DNA from: Cognatitamlana onchidii
GTDB taxonomy: Bacteria > Bacteroidota > Bacteroidia > Flavobacteriales > Flavobacteriaceae
Direction: 5' to 3'
NCBI RefSeq assembly: GCF_004804355.1
Contig: NZ_SRWZ01000003.1
Location: forward strand, 1-64,000
Length of the DNA: 64,000 bases
Made by a program: the position numbers and the translations under genes. Shown here piece by piece: positions 43,959-52,254 of the stretch. Position 1 is the stretch's first letter; each line of letters begins with the position of its first letter. The notes under the pieces are model-generated. The model did no database searches and was not told where the DNA came from. It saw nothing but the letters and a program-made list of their open reading frames with translations.

Positions 43959-44045
43959 TTATCTGTATCGTCTTTTAGAGTTCCATTTGTTACTTTTAGT
44001 TCCTTTTGGGCTTGCTGTTAATTGATTGTTGTTTAAAGTTCTCAT
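43959..44045 (-). CDS. Small basic peptide ORF 1 (28 residues)
   Basis: First of three tandem tiny ORFs upstream of exbD: MRTLNNNQLTASPK followed by GTKSNKWNSKRRYR. Same length, start and tail as ORF 2. Net charge is about +7 (four Arg, four Lys, no acidic residue). The ATG is preceded by AAAACCAAAAATT, an A-rich leader typical for Bacteroidota, and a promoter-like region overlapping an inverted repeat is about 65-100 bp upstream. I know of no named family that it matches. Confidence 0.65.
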   Translation of the reverse strand: MRTLNNNQLTASPKGTKSNKWNSKRRYR

Positions 44046-44110
44046 AATTTTTGGTTTTAATTAATAACTGTTGTTTTTTGATTGTTATATTATGAAGACG
44101 AATCAAAAAT

Positions 44111-44142
44111 TACTTTGTTACAGTACTATGCATAACAAAGTA
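44111..44142 (-). promoter_or_regulatory. Large inverted repeat at the presumed promoter of the peptide array
   Basis: Perfect 10-bp arms TACTTTGTTA (44111-44120) and TAACAAAGTA (44133-44142) surround a 12-bp spacer. On the minus strand the distal arm supplies a TTTG, and 23 bp further lies TAATTTTTG, one base longer than a perfect -7 box. The position about 66 bp upstream of the first peptide ATG fits an operator for a dimeric repressor. The region between here and 44319 holds no ORF. Confidence 0.5.
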
Positions 44143-44283
44143 GCTATTTAACAAATTTTAACATTTTTTTATTAAAAACTAACTTAGCTATAGAAATGAT
44201 GCCTGAATGAAAATCATGGAACAGTTATTGTTAAACCCTTATTAAAAAAATGAAGCTAATCCCAGGTATTTGAAAGAAACAAA

Positions 44284-44291
44284 TATCTTTG
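44284..44291 (+). promoter_or_regulatory. -7 promoter box of the 44319 secreted-protein gene
   Basis: TATCTTTG, a perfect -7 box, 27 bp before the ATG at 44319. Confidence 0.55.
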
Positions 44292-44318
44292 TAGAATATT
44301 AAGTGATTCGCTTAAAAA

Positions 44319-45008
44319 ATGGACAAAAAAATGATGAGACCTACAATAGCGTTAATAATATGTATGCTGTTCTCACTAACTATTGCGGCCCAAATTGATA
44401 GTAAGAATAGGTCATTTAGTATTCCCGCTTCAGAAGTTCCTGAAGCACAACCAGAGGTAAAACCAGATTTACCAGAAGCAAAGGATAATCCTAACCTAGG
44501 ATTAAATTTCCCTAAAACAGCAACAAACCTCGATTTTGATAAAAAGGAAATTTCAATGTTTCCTGAGGAAGAATTTGCCAATCCTGGCGAATTATATATC
44601 GACAAAATAAATAGATCACTAGATAATATTAGATTAAGTAAAGAAGAGGTGGAAAAAAGAAACGGGAGTACCACCGATCAATACCTTGGCGATTTTAAAA
44701 GCTCGGCGAGTAAGGTTAACGTTGTTTATCGCGATCATGGACATACTGACGGCGATCTTATTCAGGTTAAAGTAAATGATGATATCATTTATCCTAGGGT
44801 ATATTTAACTGGTGGTTTTAAGGGGTTTACACTTAATTTAAAACCTGGCTTTAATAAAATTGATTTTGTGGCATTAAATCAAGGAGAATCAGGACCCAAT
44901 ACGGCAGAGTTTAAAGTGATTGATGATCAAGGAACTATTATAACCCATAATCAATGGAACTTAGCTACAGGAGTTAAGGCTACCGTAATTGTTGTTAAAG
45001 AAGAGTAA
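44319..45008 (+). CDS. Secreted protein of unknown function
   Basis: The 229-residue protein has a signal peptide (MDKKMMRPTIALIICMLFSLTIAAQ). A Pro/Glu-rich linker follows at about 35-55 (SEVPEAQPEVKPDLPEAK). The globular C-terminal domain, about 125-229, is made of beta strands (VNVVYRDHGHTDGDLIQVKV, IIYPRVYLTGGFKGFTLNL, NKIDFVALNQGESGPNTAEF). The C-terminal domain is one I have seen annotated only as secreted or hypothetical in Bacteroidota; it looks like an immunoglobulin or jelly-roll-like domain. Transcribed alone from its own promoter. Confidence 0.8.
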   Translation: MDKKMMRPTIALIICMLFSLTIAAQIDSKNRSFSIPASEVPEAQPEVKPDLPEAKDNPNLGLNFPKTATNLDFDKKEISMFPEEEFANPGELYIDKINRSLDNIRLSKEEVEKRNGSTTDQYLGDFKSSASKVNVVYRDHGHTDGDLIQVKVNDDIIYPRVYLTGGFKGFTLNLKPGFNKIDFVALNQGESGPNTAEFKVIDDQGTIITHNQWNLATGVKATVIVVKEE

Positions 45009-45189
45009 GTTTTTTTGTTTGCTCGGCATGACAGATTGAAACAGGCCATGCACTAGAATTTTCTCTTTTGGACTTAGACCTTAAATAGGGGGCAAAAAAT
45101 AGTAAAGAAAGGTTTTTATTTAATATAAAAACTGTAAATAACGTCGAGTATCGTAATTAAAAAAAGCTTAAAAATAGTACGCAACAAAT

Positions 45190-46203
45190 TTAAGTAATGA
45201 TGTCTTCGATAACTTTTAATTCTTCTGATGAAAATTCTAAATTATCCAAGGCCTTTACGTTTTCTTTCAATTGATTAGAAGAACTAGCCCCTACCAAAAC
45301 TGATGCTACTTGCGGTTGTCTCAAAATCCAAGCAATAGCCATTTGTGATAATTTTTGCCCTCTTTCCAATGCCAAATTATTTAAAGACTGAATTCTTGAC
45401 AAGTTATTAGAAACCGTATCAGAATTTAAGTAACTTAAACTTTTGGAAGCTCTTGATCCTTCTGGAATGCCATTTACATATTTATCAGTAAGCATGCCTT
45501 GCGCTAAAGGTGAAAAAGCAATGCATCCCACACCGTTTTCGCTTAGAGTATCAAGAAGACCATCCTCAACCCAACGATCAAACATGGAGTACCTAGCCTG
45601 ATGCAGAATAAAAGGTACCTTCAAAGCTTTTAAAATTTCAGCCGCCTGTTGTGTCTCCTTGGGCTGGTAATTAGAAATTCCAACATAGAGCGCTTTACCC
45701 TGTCTTACAATATCGGCTAAGGCTCCCATGGTTTCTTCAAGTGGCGTATCGGGATCAGGTCTATGGTGATAAAATATGTCTACGTAGTCGAGCCCCATAC
45801 GCTGTAAACTTTGGTCTAAACTTGCTACTAAATATTTTTTAGACCCCCAATTTCCATAAGGCCCAGGCCACATGTCAAATCCGGCTTTGGTTGCAATAAA
45901 CAATTCGTCTCTATAATTAGCGAAGTCTTTTTTAAAAATAATTCCAAAATTTTCTTCGGCCGAACCGTAAGGAGGACCATAATTATTAGCTAAATCGAAA
46001 TGTGTAATGCCCAAATCGAAAGCAGTCCTTAAAATATCACGTCCATTTTGAATTGGGTCTACAAACCCAAAGTTATGCCATAACCCAATAGACATGGCAG
46101 GTAATAATATACCGCTTTTACCTGTGCGATTATAGGTCATGGAATTATATCTGTCAGAATTAGCGGCATAACGTTCAACACCAGATTTATCATTAATGTT
46201 CAT
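45190..46203 (-). CDS. Aldo/keto reductase, YghZ/MgrA type
   Basis: The 337-residue protein is a (beta/alpha)8 aldo/keto reductase with catalytic Asp and Tyr in FDLANNYGPPYGSAEENFG, Lys in FIATKAGFDMWPGPYG, and His in DIFYHHRPDPDTPLEET. The NADP site is in the C-terminal FSPLAQGMLTDKYVNG and VLVGASSSNQLKEN. The closest known type is L-glyceraldehyde-3-phosphate/methylglyoxal reductase. I start at ATG 46203 since the family begins near ERYAANSDRYNSMTYNRTG; a GTG at 46245 would add 14 residues. Confidence 0.93.
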   Translation of the reverse strand: MNINDKSGVERYAANSDRYNSMTYNRTGKSGILLPAMSIGLWHNFGFVDPIQNGRDILRTAFDLGITHFDLANNYGPPYGSAEENFGIIFKKDFANYRDELFIATKAGFDMWPGPYGNWGSKKYLVASLDQSLQRMGLDYVDIFYHHRPDPDTPLEETMGALADIVRQGKALYVGISNYQPKETQQAAEILKALKVPFILHQARYSMFDRWVEDGLLDTLSENGVGCIAFSPLAQGMLTDKYVNGIPEGSRASKSLSYLNSDTVSNNLSRIQSLNNLALERGQKLSQMAIAWILRQPQVASVLVGASSSNQLKENVKALDNLEFSSEELKVIEDIIT

Positions 46204-46460
46204 AAGTGATAATTTTAAACGATAAAAGTATGAATTACTTTGCACTCCATGAATGTTTTCAAAATTTAATCCTTGTGAAAGGCGGAAACCAGATCTAAAT
46301 AGTACGTGTCATCATCTTATAATTAAAAATACAGCATTACATGAGCTTTATGAAATGAAAATTTAGCAAATAACAGGAGCTAAATATCCCATTTCTTTAT
46401 TTGTTAATATTCCTTTACAATTTTCCAAGTTAAGATTACCTATAAACCTTTTAAAGATGT

Positions 46461-46468
46461 TATTTTTG
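46461..46468 (+). promoter_or_regulatory. -7 promoter box of the helicase gene
   Basis: TATTTTTG, a perfect -7 box, 20 bp before the ATG at 46489. Confidence 0.5.
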
Positions 46469-46488
46469 CACGTCACAAAAAGTTAAGT

Positions 46489-48048
46489 ATGTCTATCGTA
46501 AAAACGGAATTAGAATTAGAAGAAAGGAAAGAAGGTAAAGATTTATATAGCTACCAAAAAGGAGCCATTAATAAAATATTCACAGCCTTTGAAGAATCTC
46601 CTAGTGATTACCATTTGCTTTATCAGTTACCTACTGGCGGGGGTAAAACAGTTATATTTTCTGAAATCGTTAGGCAATACTTAAAGCATCATAAAAAGAA
46701 GGTACTGGTTATGACGCACAGAATTGAGTTGTGTAAGCAAACTTCTAATATGCTTACAGAGTTTGGTGTTCATAACAAGGTTGTTGATAGTAAGGCAGAT
46801 TTAAGCGACCAAAATGAGTATAGTTGTTTCGTTGCCATGGTGGAAACTCTTAACAACAGGCTTAATGATGACAAATTGGATATCTCTGATATAGGTTTAG
46901 TTATTATTGATGAGGCGCATTATAATTCATTTACAAAGCTTTTTAAATTTTTTAGTAAGTCCTTTATTTTAGGAGTAACAGCAACGCCTTTAAGTTCGAG
47001 TATAGAGCTTCCTATGACTGATAATTACGACGAGCTAATTGTTGGGGAAAGCATTGAATCACTTATTGAAAATGGCTTTTTAGCACGAGCTGAAATGTTT
47101 ACCTACAATGTGGGTTTAACCTCGTTGGTTGTAGGAGCTAATGGTGATTATACAGTAAAATCGTCTGAAGATTTATATACAGATAACGATATGTTATCCA
47201 AGTTGCTTCAGGCCTATGAAGAACGATCTAAGGGTAAGAAAACTTTAATTTTTAATAATGGTATTAACACCTCTCTTCATGTGTATGATACCTTTAGGCG
47301 TGCTGGTTATAAAATTGCTCATTTAGATAATACCAATACAAAAAAAGAGCGTGCGCTTATTTTAGATTGGTTTAAAAATACACCCGATGCGATATTGACC
47401 TCAGTAAGTATTTTAACAACTGGGTTTGATGAACCCTCTGTTGAAAGCATTATTTTAAATAGGGCGACAAAATCATTGACCTTGTATTATCAAATGATAG
47501 GTCGTGGATCTCGTATTTTAAAAGACAAGAAAACGTTTTCAGTAATTGATTTAGGAAATAATTTTCACAGATTTGGTCCTTGGGGAGATGACTTAGATTG
47601 GCAGCGTATTTTTAAATCGCCTACCTATTATCTCGATTCTATTTTAAGTGATGAAGACCTAGAAAGTAATTTTAGGTATGAAATGCCAGACGAATTGCGC
47701 GCTGAATTTGGAAAATCGAAAGACGTTCATTTTGATATTCAAAAGACTTATGTAGATTCTATTAGAAACGGGGAGTCTTCAAAAGTTGTTTTAGAACGAT
47801 CTATCGAACAACATGGAAAGATTTGTATTGAAAATAGCGAGGACGTATATGATGCATTGGCTTTAGCCAAAATGCTAGGGGATGATATTGATTTCAGGAT
47901 TAAGCGTTATACTAAGTGCATTAGTAAAAGTACGTACAATTTCGTAGAATGGTTAAAAGGCGATTATAGGAAAAAACTAAATTCTTATTTAAGAAGTAAT
48001 TTTGATGAGGTTTTTGAGCAGATTCATGGGTATCCGCCAGAGGATTAA
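46489..48048 (+). CDS. DEAD/DEAH-box helicase (RadD-like SF2)
   Basis: The 519-residue protein has the SF2 core: Q-like YSYQKGAINKI, Walker A QLPTGGGKTVIF, motif II VIIDEAHYNSF, motif III GVTATPLSS, motif V TTGFDEPSVESII, and motif VI YYQMIGRGSRIL. This layout is like RadD/YejH helicases associated with DNA repair; the roughly 120-residue C-terminal tail has no recognised domain. Transcribed alone; the cold-shock protein gene follows after 196 bp. Confidence 0.9.
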   Translation: MSIVKTELELEERKEGKDLYSYQKGAINKIFTAFEESPSDYHLLYQLPTGGGKTVIFSEIVRQYLKHHKKKVLVMTHRIELCKQTSNMLTEFGVHNKVVDSKADLSDQNEYSCFVAMVETLNNRLNDDKLDISDIGLVIIDEAHYNSFTKLFKFFSKSFILGVTATPLSSSIELPMTDNYDELIVGESIESLIENGFLARAEMFTYNVGLTSLVVGANGDYTVKSSEDLYTDNDMLSKLLQAYEERSKGKKTLIFNNGINTSLHVYDTFRRAGYKIAHLDNTNTKKERALILDWFKNTPDAILTSVSILTTGFDEPSVESIILNRATKSLTLYYQMIGRGSRILKDKKTFSVIDLGNNFHRFGPWGDDLDWQRIFKSPTYYLDSILSDEDLESNFRYEMPDELRAEFGKSKDVHFDIQKTYVDSIRNGESSKVVLERSIEQHGKICIENSEDVYDALALAKMLGDDIDFRIKRYTKCISKSTYNFVEWLKGDYRKKLNSYLRSNFDEVFEQIHGYPPED

Positions 48049-48186
48049 ATTGATGCTTTCGGTATCTTTTTTCTTAGCTAATTATGCTTTCATAACTTTT
48101 ATTATCCTTAAATTTTAAATACTAACGCTTATTAAAGCTACTTATTTAGGTTTATATAATCCTTTGATTATTATAGCATGCCAAAT

Positions 48187-48209
48187 ATTAGGCGTATCTT
48201 TACGCTAAT
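48187..48209 (+). promoter_or_regulatory. Imperfect inverted repeat upstream of the cold-shock protein gene
   Basis: ATTAG-G-CGTA (48187-48196), loop TCTT, TACG-CTAAT (48201-48209). It covers TATCTTTA, one mismatch from a -7 box, so it may be an operator or a 5' RNA structure 36 bp before the start codon. Confidence 0.35.
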
Positions 48210-48244
48210 ATTAATTCAAATAAAAAAGCAGGATATTTTAAACT

Positions 48245-48697
48245 ATGGCAAAATCGCAAGTGACATTTAACAAAATTGAAAAAGAGAAAAAACGATTAAA
48301 AAAACGAGAAGAAAAGCAAAAAAGGAAAGAGGCTAGACGCGCGCAGGCCAAAGAAAACCCTCAAGGAATTCAATTTGCTTATGTTGATTTTAATGGAAAT
48401 TTAACCGACACGCCGCCAGATCCTGCATTAAGAGAAAAAGTTGAAGCCGAAAGCATTGAATTAGGAATCCCTAAAAAAGAAGATAGAATAGAAGAGGAGC
48501 CAGCCGCTAAAGAAGGAAAGGTTTCTTTCTTCGATCACTCAAAAGGTTTTGGTTTTATTATTGATAGCGTTAACCAAGAAAAGTATTTTGTTCATGTTAG
48601 TGGTACTTTAGAGCCTATTGAAGAAAATGATAAAGTTACTTACGAGTTAGAGCGTGGCCAAAAAGGAATGAACGCCGTGAAAGTAAAAAAGCTATAA
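48245..48697 (+). CDS. Cold-shock domain protein with basic coiled N-terminus
   Basis: The 150-residue protein has a highly charged N-terminal helix, about 8-38 (KIEKEKKRLKKREEKQKRKE). A linker follows, then a C-terminal cold-shock domain about 88-150 with RNP1 KGFGFII and RNP2-like YFVHVS. It likely binds single-stranded nucleic acid. In Bacteroidota this architecture is common and often linked to RNA helicases; here a DEAD/DEAH helicase gene is just upstream. Start ATG at 48245. Confidence 0.9.
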   Translation: MAKSQVTFNKIEKEKKRLKKREEKQKRKEARRAQAKENPQGIQFAYVDFNGNLTDTPPDPALREKVEAESIELGIPKKEDRIEEEPAAKEGKVSFFDHSKGFGFIIDSVNQEKYFVHVSGTLEPIEENDKVTYELERGQKGMNAVKVKKL

Positions 48698-48737
48698 TTC
48701 TTTATAGTAATTATATTATTTTTTTGAGTCGACACTT

Positions 48738-49652
48738 ATGAGTATACCTAGGAAAACCATTCTAATTGTCTTAGCTTTTTTTGCTATTTACGTTATATGG
48801 GGCTCTACATATTTATTAAACAAGATAGCGGTAACACAGTTGCCGCCTTTTTTTTTGGCCGCTATTCGGTTTACCGTTGCTAGCGTTATTATTTTTATTA
48901 TTGCCAAGGCATTAGGGATAAAGTTGTCAATCAGCTTAAAACAACTAAAAAACACCACTATAGCCGGTTTTTTATTTCTAACCTATGGAAATGGGGCTGT
49001 GGTATGGGCACTAAAGTATGTAGATAGTGGGTTTACCGCTTTAGAAATTTCTGCACAACCTCTTGTGGTCTTAATCATGATGCGGATTATACAAGGTAAA
49101 AGAATAGCTACCATGTCTTATATAGGGGTTATACTTGGCTTTTTGGGTATTTTTTTACTTGTAAGCCAACAAGAGCTTATACGTCAAGAAGGACAAGTTA
49201 TAGGTATGATTACCATTTTTACTTGTATGTTAAGTTGGGCATATGCCAGTATTTTTGTTGGAAAAGCAGATTTACCAAAGAATTATTTTATAAATACGGG
49301 ATACCAAATGTTAACAGGGGGCATAATGCTTGCTGTTGTTAGTTTGTGTTTAGGCGAATCTTGGTCTTTGCCGAGTACCTGGAATCAAGAAGTTCAATGG
49401 TCTATGCTAGGACTCATTATTTTCGGAAGCATTATTGCATTTACATCGTTTAATTACCTTCTAAAAGTAGTTTCACCAGAAAAGGTAGCCACGTCCACCT
49501 ATGTCAACCCAATAATTGCAATGGTGCTTGGATGGTGGATTTTAGATGAATATATTTCAATCCAATCCATAGTAGCGGCTATCGTTTTGCTGACAGGTGT
49601 TTATTTTATTAATACCAAGAGGACTTTTAAACTAAGAGGCTATGGGCGTTAA
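48738..49652 (+). CDS. EamA-family DMT transporter 1
   Basis: The 304-residue protein has ten hydrophobic segments in two EamA repeats. The first begins IVLAFFAIYVIWGSTYLLNK, with the family's WGSTY signature, and the second begins at about residue 155 (IGMITIFTCMLSWAYASIFV). Substrates of EamA exporters are generally metabolites or drugs. The gene overlaps the next DMT gene by 11 bp, so the two are co-translated. Their products are not near-identical, so this is not a recent duplication. Confidence 0.92.
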   Translation: MSIPRKTILIVLAFFAIYVIWGSTYLLNKIAVTQLPPFFLAAIRFTVASVIIFIIAKALGIKLSISLKQLKNTTIAGFLFLTYGNGAVVWALKYVDSGFTALEISAQPLVVLIMMRIIQGKRIATMSYIGVILGFLGIFLLVSQQELIRQEGQVIGMITIFTCMLSWAYASIFVGKADLPKNYFINTGYQMLTGGIMLAVVSLCLGESWSLPSTWNQEVQWSMLGLIIFGSIIAFTSFNYLLKVVSPEKVATSTYVNPIIAMVLGWWILDEYISIQSIVAAIVLLTGVYFINTKRTFKLRGYGR

Positions 49653-50511
49653 AACAGCCATTAAGTTCATGTTAGTAAGTACTTTGGCATTTGCTTGTAT
49701 GAACGGTATTGTTAAGCACTTAACGCATTTTGGAGCCTTTCAAATTGTGTTTTTTAGGGCTTTGGGGTCCTTGTTTTTTACCTTAGGTTTTCTTCTTAAA
49801 AATAATATCCCAGTTTTAGGAAATAATAGAAAATTATTGATTATTCGCGGTTTGGTTGGTGTTACTTCCATGTCTTTCTTTTTTATGGCCACCAAGTACT
49901 TGCCTATTGGCACGGCCGTATCATTACGCTATATGGCGCCTATATTTGCCTCTGTTTTTGCTATTTTGTTTTTAAAAGAGCAGGTTAAACCCTTACAATG
50001 GCTGTTTTTTGGTGTTGCTTTTACCGGTGTTTTAATTTTAAAAGGGCTTGATGGTCAGTTAAGTATATTGGGCTTAGTGCTCATTTTTATTTCAGCTATT
50101 TTTAGTGGCTTAGTTTATGTGGTTCTTAGTAAAATAGGAAAGGGAGACCACCCAGTGGTGGTGGTAAATTATTTTATGATTATTTCAGTTATTGTAGGAG
50201 GGATGGCTTCTATAGGTAGTTGGATGAAACCTATGGGATATGAATGGTTTATGTTATTTGGACTTGGAGTGTTTGGATATTTCGGACAACTGTTTATGAC
50301 TAAAGCTTTCCAAGTCGCTTCAACCAATCAGGTGGCTCCATTAAAGTACTTAGAGGTTATATTTACGGTCTTGTTAGGTGTCTTTCTTTTTAGTGAAATA
50401 TACACCGTCTGGAGTGTTTTAGGTATAGCCCTGATTATTGTGGCACTTTCTTTAAATGCCTTATACAAAGGAAAACAGAGTAAAAGCGCAAAGCCAGCAC
50501 TTAAAAAGTAG
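49642..50511 (+). CDS. EamA-family DMT transporter 2
   Basis: The 289-residue protein has ten membrane segments in two EamA repeats (LVSTLAFACMNGIVKHLTHF; FISAIFSGLVYVVLSKIG). Conserved parts include FFRALGSLFFTLGF and PLKYLEVIFTVLLGVF. It differs from its upstream partner and is closer to the RhaT/YdcZ-like DMT subfamily that includes S-adenosylmethionine and riboflavin carriers. A heteromeric pump with the overlapping gene is possible but speculative. The last 15 residues are a Lys-rich cytoplasmic tail. Confidence 0.92.
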   Translation: MGVKTAIKFMLVSTLAFACMNGIVKHLTHFGAFQIVFFRALGSLFFTLGFLLKNNIPVLGNNRKLLIIRGLVGVTSMSFFFMATKYLPIGTAVSLRYMAPIFASVFAILFLKEQVKPLQWLFFGVAFTGVLILKGLDGQLSILGLVLIFISAIFSGLVYVVLSKIGKGDHPVVVVNYFMIISVIVGGMASIGSWMKPMGYEWFMLFGLGVFGYFGQLFMTKAFQVASTNQVAPLKYLEVIFTVLLGVFLFSEIYTVWSVLGIALIIVALSLNALYKGKQSKSAKPALKK

Positions 50512-50535
50512 CGTAAAGGTTTTGCACTTATGAGT

Positions 50536-51264
50536 TTAATTCATTTTTCTGATTTTTGAATCTGCTTTTAAGCGTTTATGTATAATGGATGCATGGCCTC
50601 TGTAATTTAAGGTGCAATCGGCAACAGCATCTATACTAATGGTATGGCTAACCGTTAAATTAGCTACACAGTCCGCTGTCATTTTGAGCTTTAAATCATG
50701 GACTTTTAAGTCATAATCTATGAGTGCTGCGTCAGCCGAGAGAAAGGCATCTAAATAATTTACGTCGCCATATAAATCCGCTTGCGCGTCGGCCGTTGCC
50801 TTTAAATTTAGTGTATTTACATCTATTGGACCTGTAAAATTACTATCTGCCGTAATATTAATGTGAGCTTCATTTGCAATCCAAGTATTCTCTAGTTTAA
50901 TATTAGAGTCGGCTGCAGCCTTAATGTTTTCAATTGATTTAGTTGTAATATAGACGTTTAGTGTAGGTGTACTTTTTAAATGGATGTTATTTTTAAGTTT
51001 CACTGTAAGCGTATTGTTAGCGATTTTTGCAACAATCAAGTCCTGAAGGTTGGAATTGCTTTCAATAGTAATCGATTCTTCGGTATCAGAAAAAGTTATA
51101 AAAGCACTAACGTTATTTGCAATTTCTATTGAGTGATAATTTTCAACTACAATATCTTTAAAGCTTATAGAATCGTCTGGGTAAACTCCAATATTTTCCT
51201 CGTGGCATGAGCATAAGAAAAATGAAATGACAATTAAAACGATATAATGTCTGTTCGTTTTCAT
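50536..51264 (-). CDS. GIN-domain lipoprotein (DUF2807)
   Basis: The 242-residue lipoprotein (VLIVISFFLCSC, lipid Cys at about 19) folds as a beta-solenoid GIN/DUF2807 domain with repeated strands such as ITIESNSNLQDLIVAKIANN and the recurring ADS/ADA turns (NIKAAADSNI, NLKATADAQADL, KLKMTADCVANL). It is the last gene of an ECF-sigma operon and probably sits on the cell surface as an adhesin-like repeat. Cys in the repeats (ADC) is unusual. Confidence 0.87.
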   Translation of the reverse strand: MKTNRHYIVLIVISFFLCSCHEENIGVYPDDSISFKDIVVENYHSIEIANNVSAFITFSDTEESITIESNSNLQDLIVAKIANNTLTVKLKNNIHLKSTPTLNVYITTKSIENIKAAADSNIKLENTWIANEAHINITADSNFTGPIDVNTLNLKATADAQADLYGDVNYLDAFLSADAALIDYDLKVHDLKLKMTADCVANLTVSHTISIDAVADCTLNYRGHASIIHKRLKADSKIRKMN

Positions 51265-51294
51265 GATGATTGATTTTGATGATGATGAGCGTCT

Positions 51295-51447
51295 CTAATG
51301 ATTTAAGGTTTCTTCAAGTTTATTTACAGGAATCCATTGAAAATTAATAGCGTACCATTCACTGCAATTATTACTTGATTTTATATAAACAGTGTTATTT
51401 TTAGAAACTACATGAATGGCATTTAATGCATTTTTATGATTGTTCAT
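51295..51447 (-). CDS. 50-residue protein between the barrel and GIN genes
   Basis: The short ORF from the ATG at 51447 encodes MNNHKNALNAIHVVSKNNTV, then YIKSSNNCSEWYAINFQWIP and VNKLEETLNH. It lies between two operon genes with gaps of 10 and 30 bp and reads in the same direction, so it is a reasonable gene. No signal peptide, one Cys and two Trp; no known family. A role beside the sigma-factor-controlled envelope proteins is inference. Confidence 0.5.
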   Translation of the reverse strand: MNNHKNALNAIHVVSKNNTVYIKSSNNCSEWYAINFQWIPVNKLEETLNH

Positions 51448-51457
51448 TGTTTTTATT

Positions 51458-52108
51458 TTATAGTTTTTGCTTGTATCTATTTCTTCCCATATTAAAGACT
51501 CCAAGCTTGACACCTATACCAACAGAAAACCCGTTTATATTATTAATGTCATATTCGGGTCTAAAATTCAAACTACTAGAAATTCTATATTTAAATCCGG
51601 CTTCGATTTGAATGTATCTGGAAGGATTGTATAAGAGACTCGCTCCAGGTTCTACAACAAAGACACCTTTCAAGTCGTCATCGTCTACATCATATTCATT
51701 ATACCACTTATTTGAGAGTAACCCAACAGCACCACCTCCAACAAGAAGAGGTAAGGACAAACTAAATTTTGATTTTCCAAAAAATATTGGTTCTAAATGT
51801 AGCCCTCCATAAAAACCAGCCATATCCCTATCATGGTTATCAAGACCTTGCCTGTTTAAATCTGTATAAAACCCGTTTCCTATTAATCCAATTTCAAATT
51901 CCTGATTGGCAACATAGGCTATTTTAAAGCTTGTTAAATACGTGTCTGCCTGGTCAATTTTACCATAGTGCAAACCCAAACCGAGATATACACCATGTAC
52001 CGTGTTATTGCGGTCATTAAACTCAATGTAATCTGTTTCATTTTCCTGCGCTACAACTATTTTAAAAGTTATGAGCGCGATTATTAATAAGGTGTAATGA
52101 AATTTCAT
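51458..52108 (-). CDS. Outer-membrane beta-barrel protein
   Basis: The 216-residue protein (start ATG at 52108) has a signal peptide (MKFHYTLLIIALITFKIVVAQ) and about eight amphipathic strands (GVYLGLGLHYGKID, FEIGLIGNGFYTDL, AGFYGGLHLEPIFF, FVVEPGASLLYN, YIQIEAGFKYRISS, GFSVGIGVKLGVF). The C-terminus continues with a short basic tail (NMGRNRYKQKL) beyond the last strand, which is atypical. It is the fourth gene of the ECF operon. Confidence 0.82.
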   Translation of the reverse strand: MKFHYTLLIIALITFKIVVAQENETDYIEFNDRNNTVHGVYLGLGLHYGKIDQADTYLTSFKIAYVANQEFEIGLIGNGFYTDLNRQGLDNHDRDMAGFYGGLHLEPIFFGKSKFSLSLPLLVGGGAVGLLSNKWYNEYDVDDDDLKGVFVVEPGASLLYNPSRYIQIEAGFKYRISSSLNFRPEYDINNINGFSVGIGVKLGVFNMGRNRYKQKL

Positions 52109-52254
52109 TAGTGTTCTTTTTTTGATGTTAGTTAATAGTATAGACAACTTAATGATGATAGAGTTGCATATTTTGGCGCATTTATTTTTTTAAGCCTCAT
52201 TTTAGGTTTGTTTTTTTTGAATAAAATATGAAGTTATCGTAAGTATAAAAGGCT

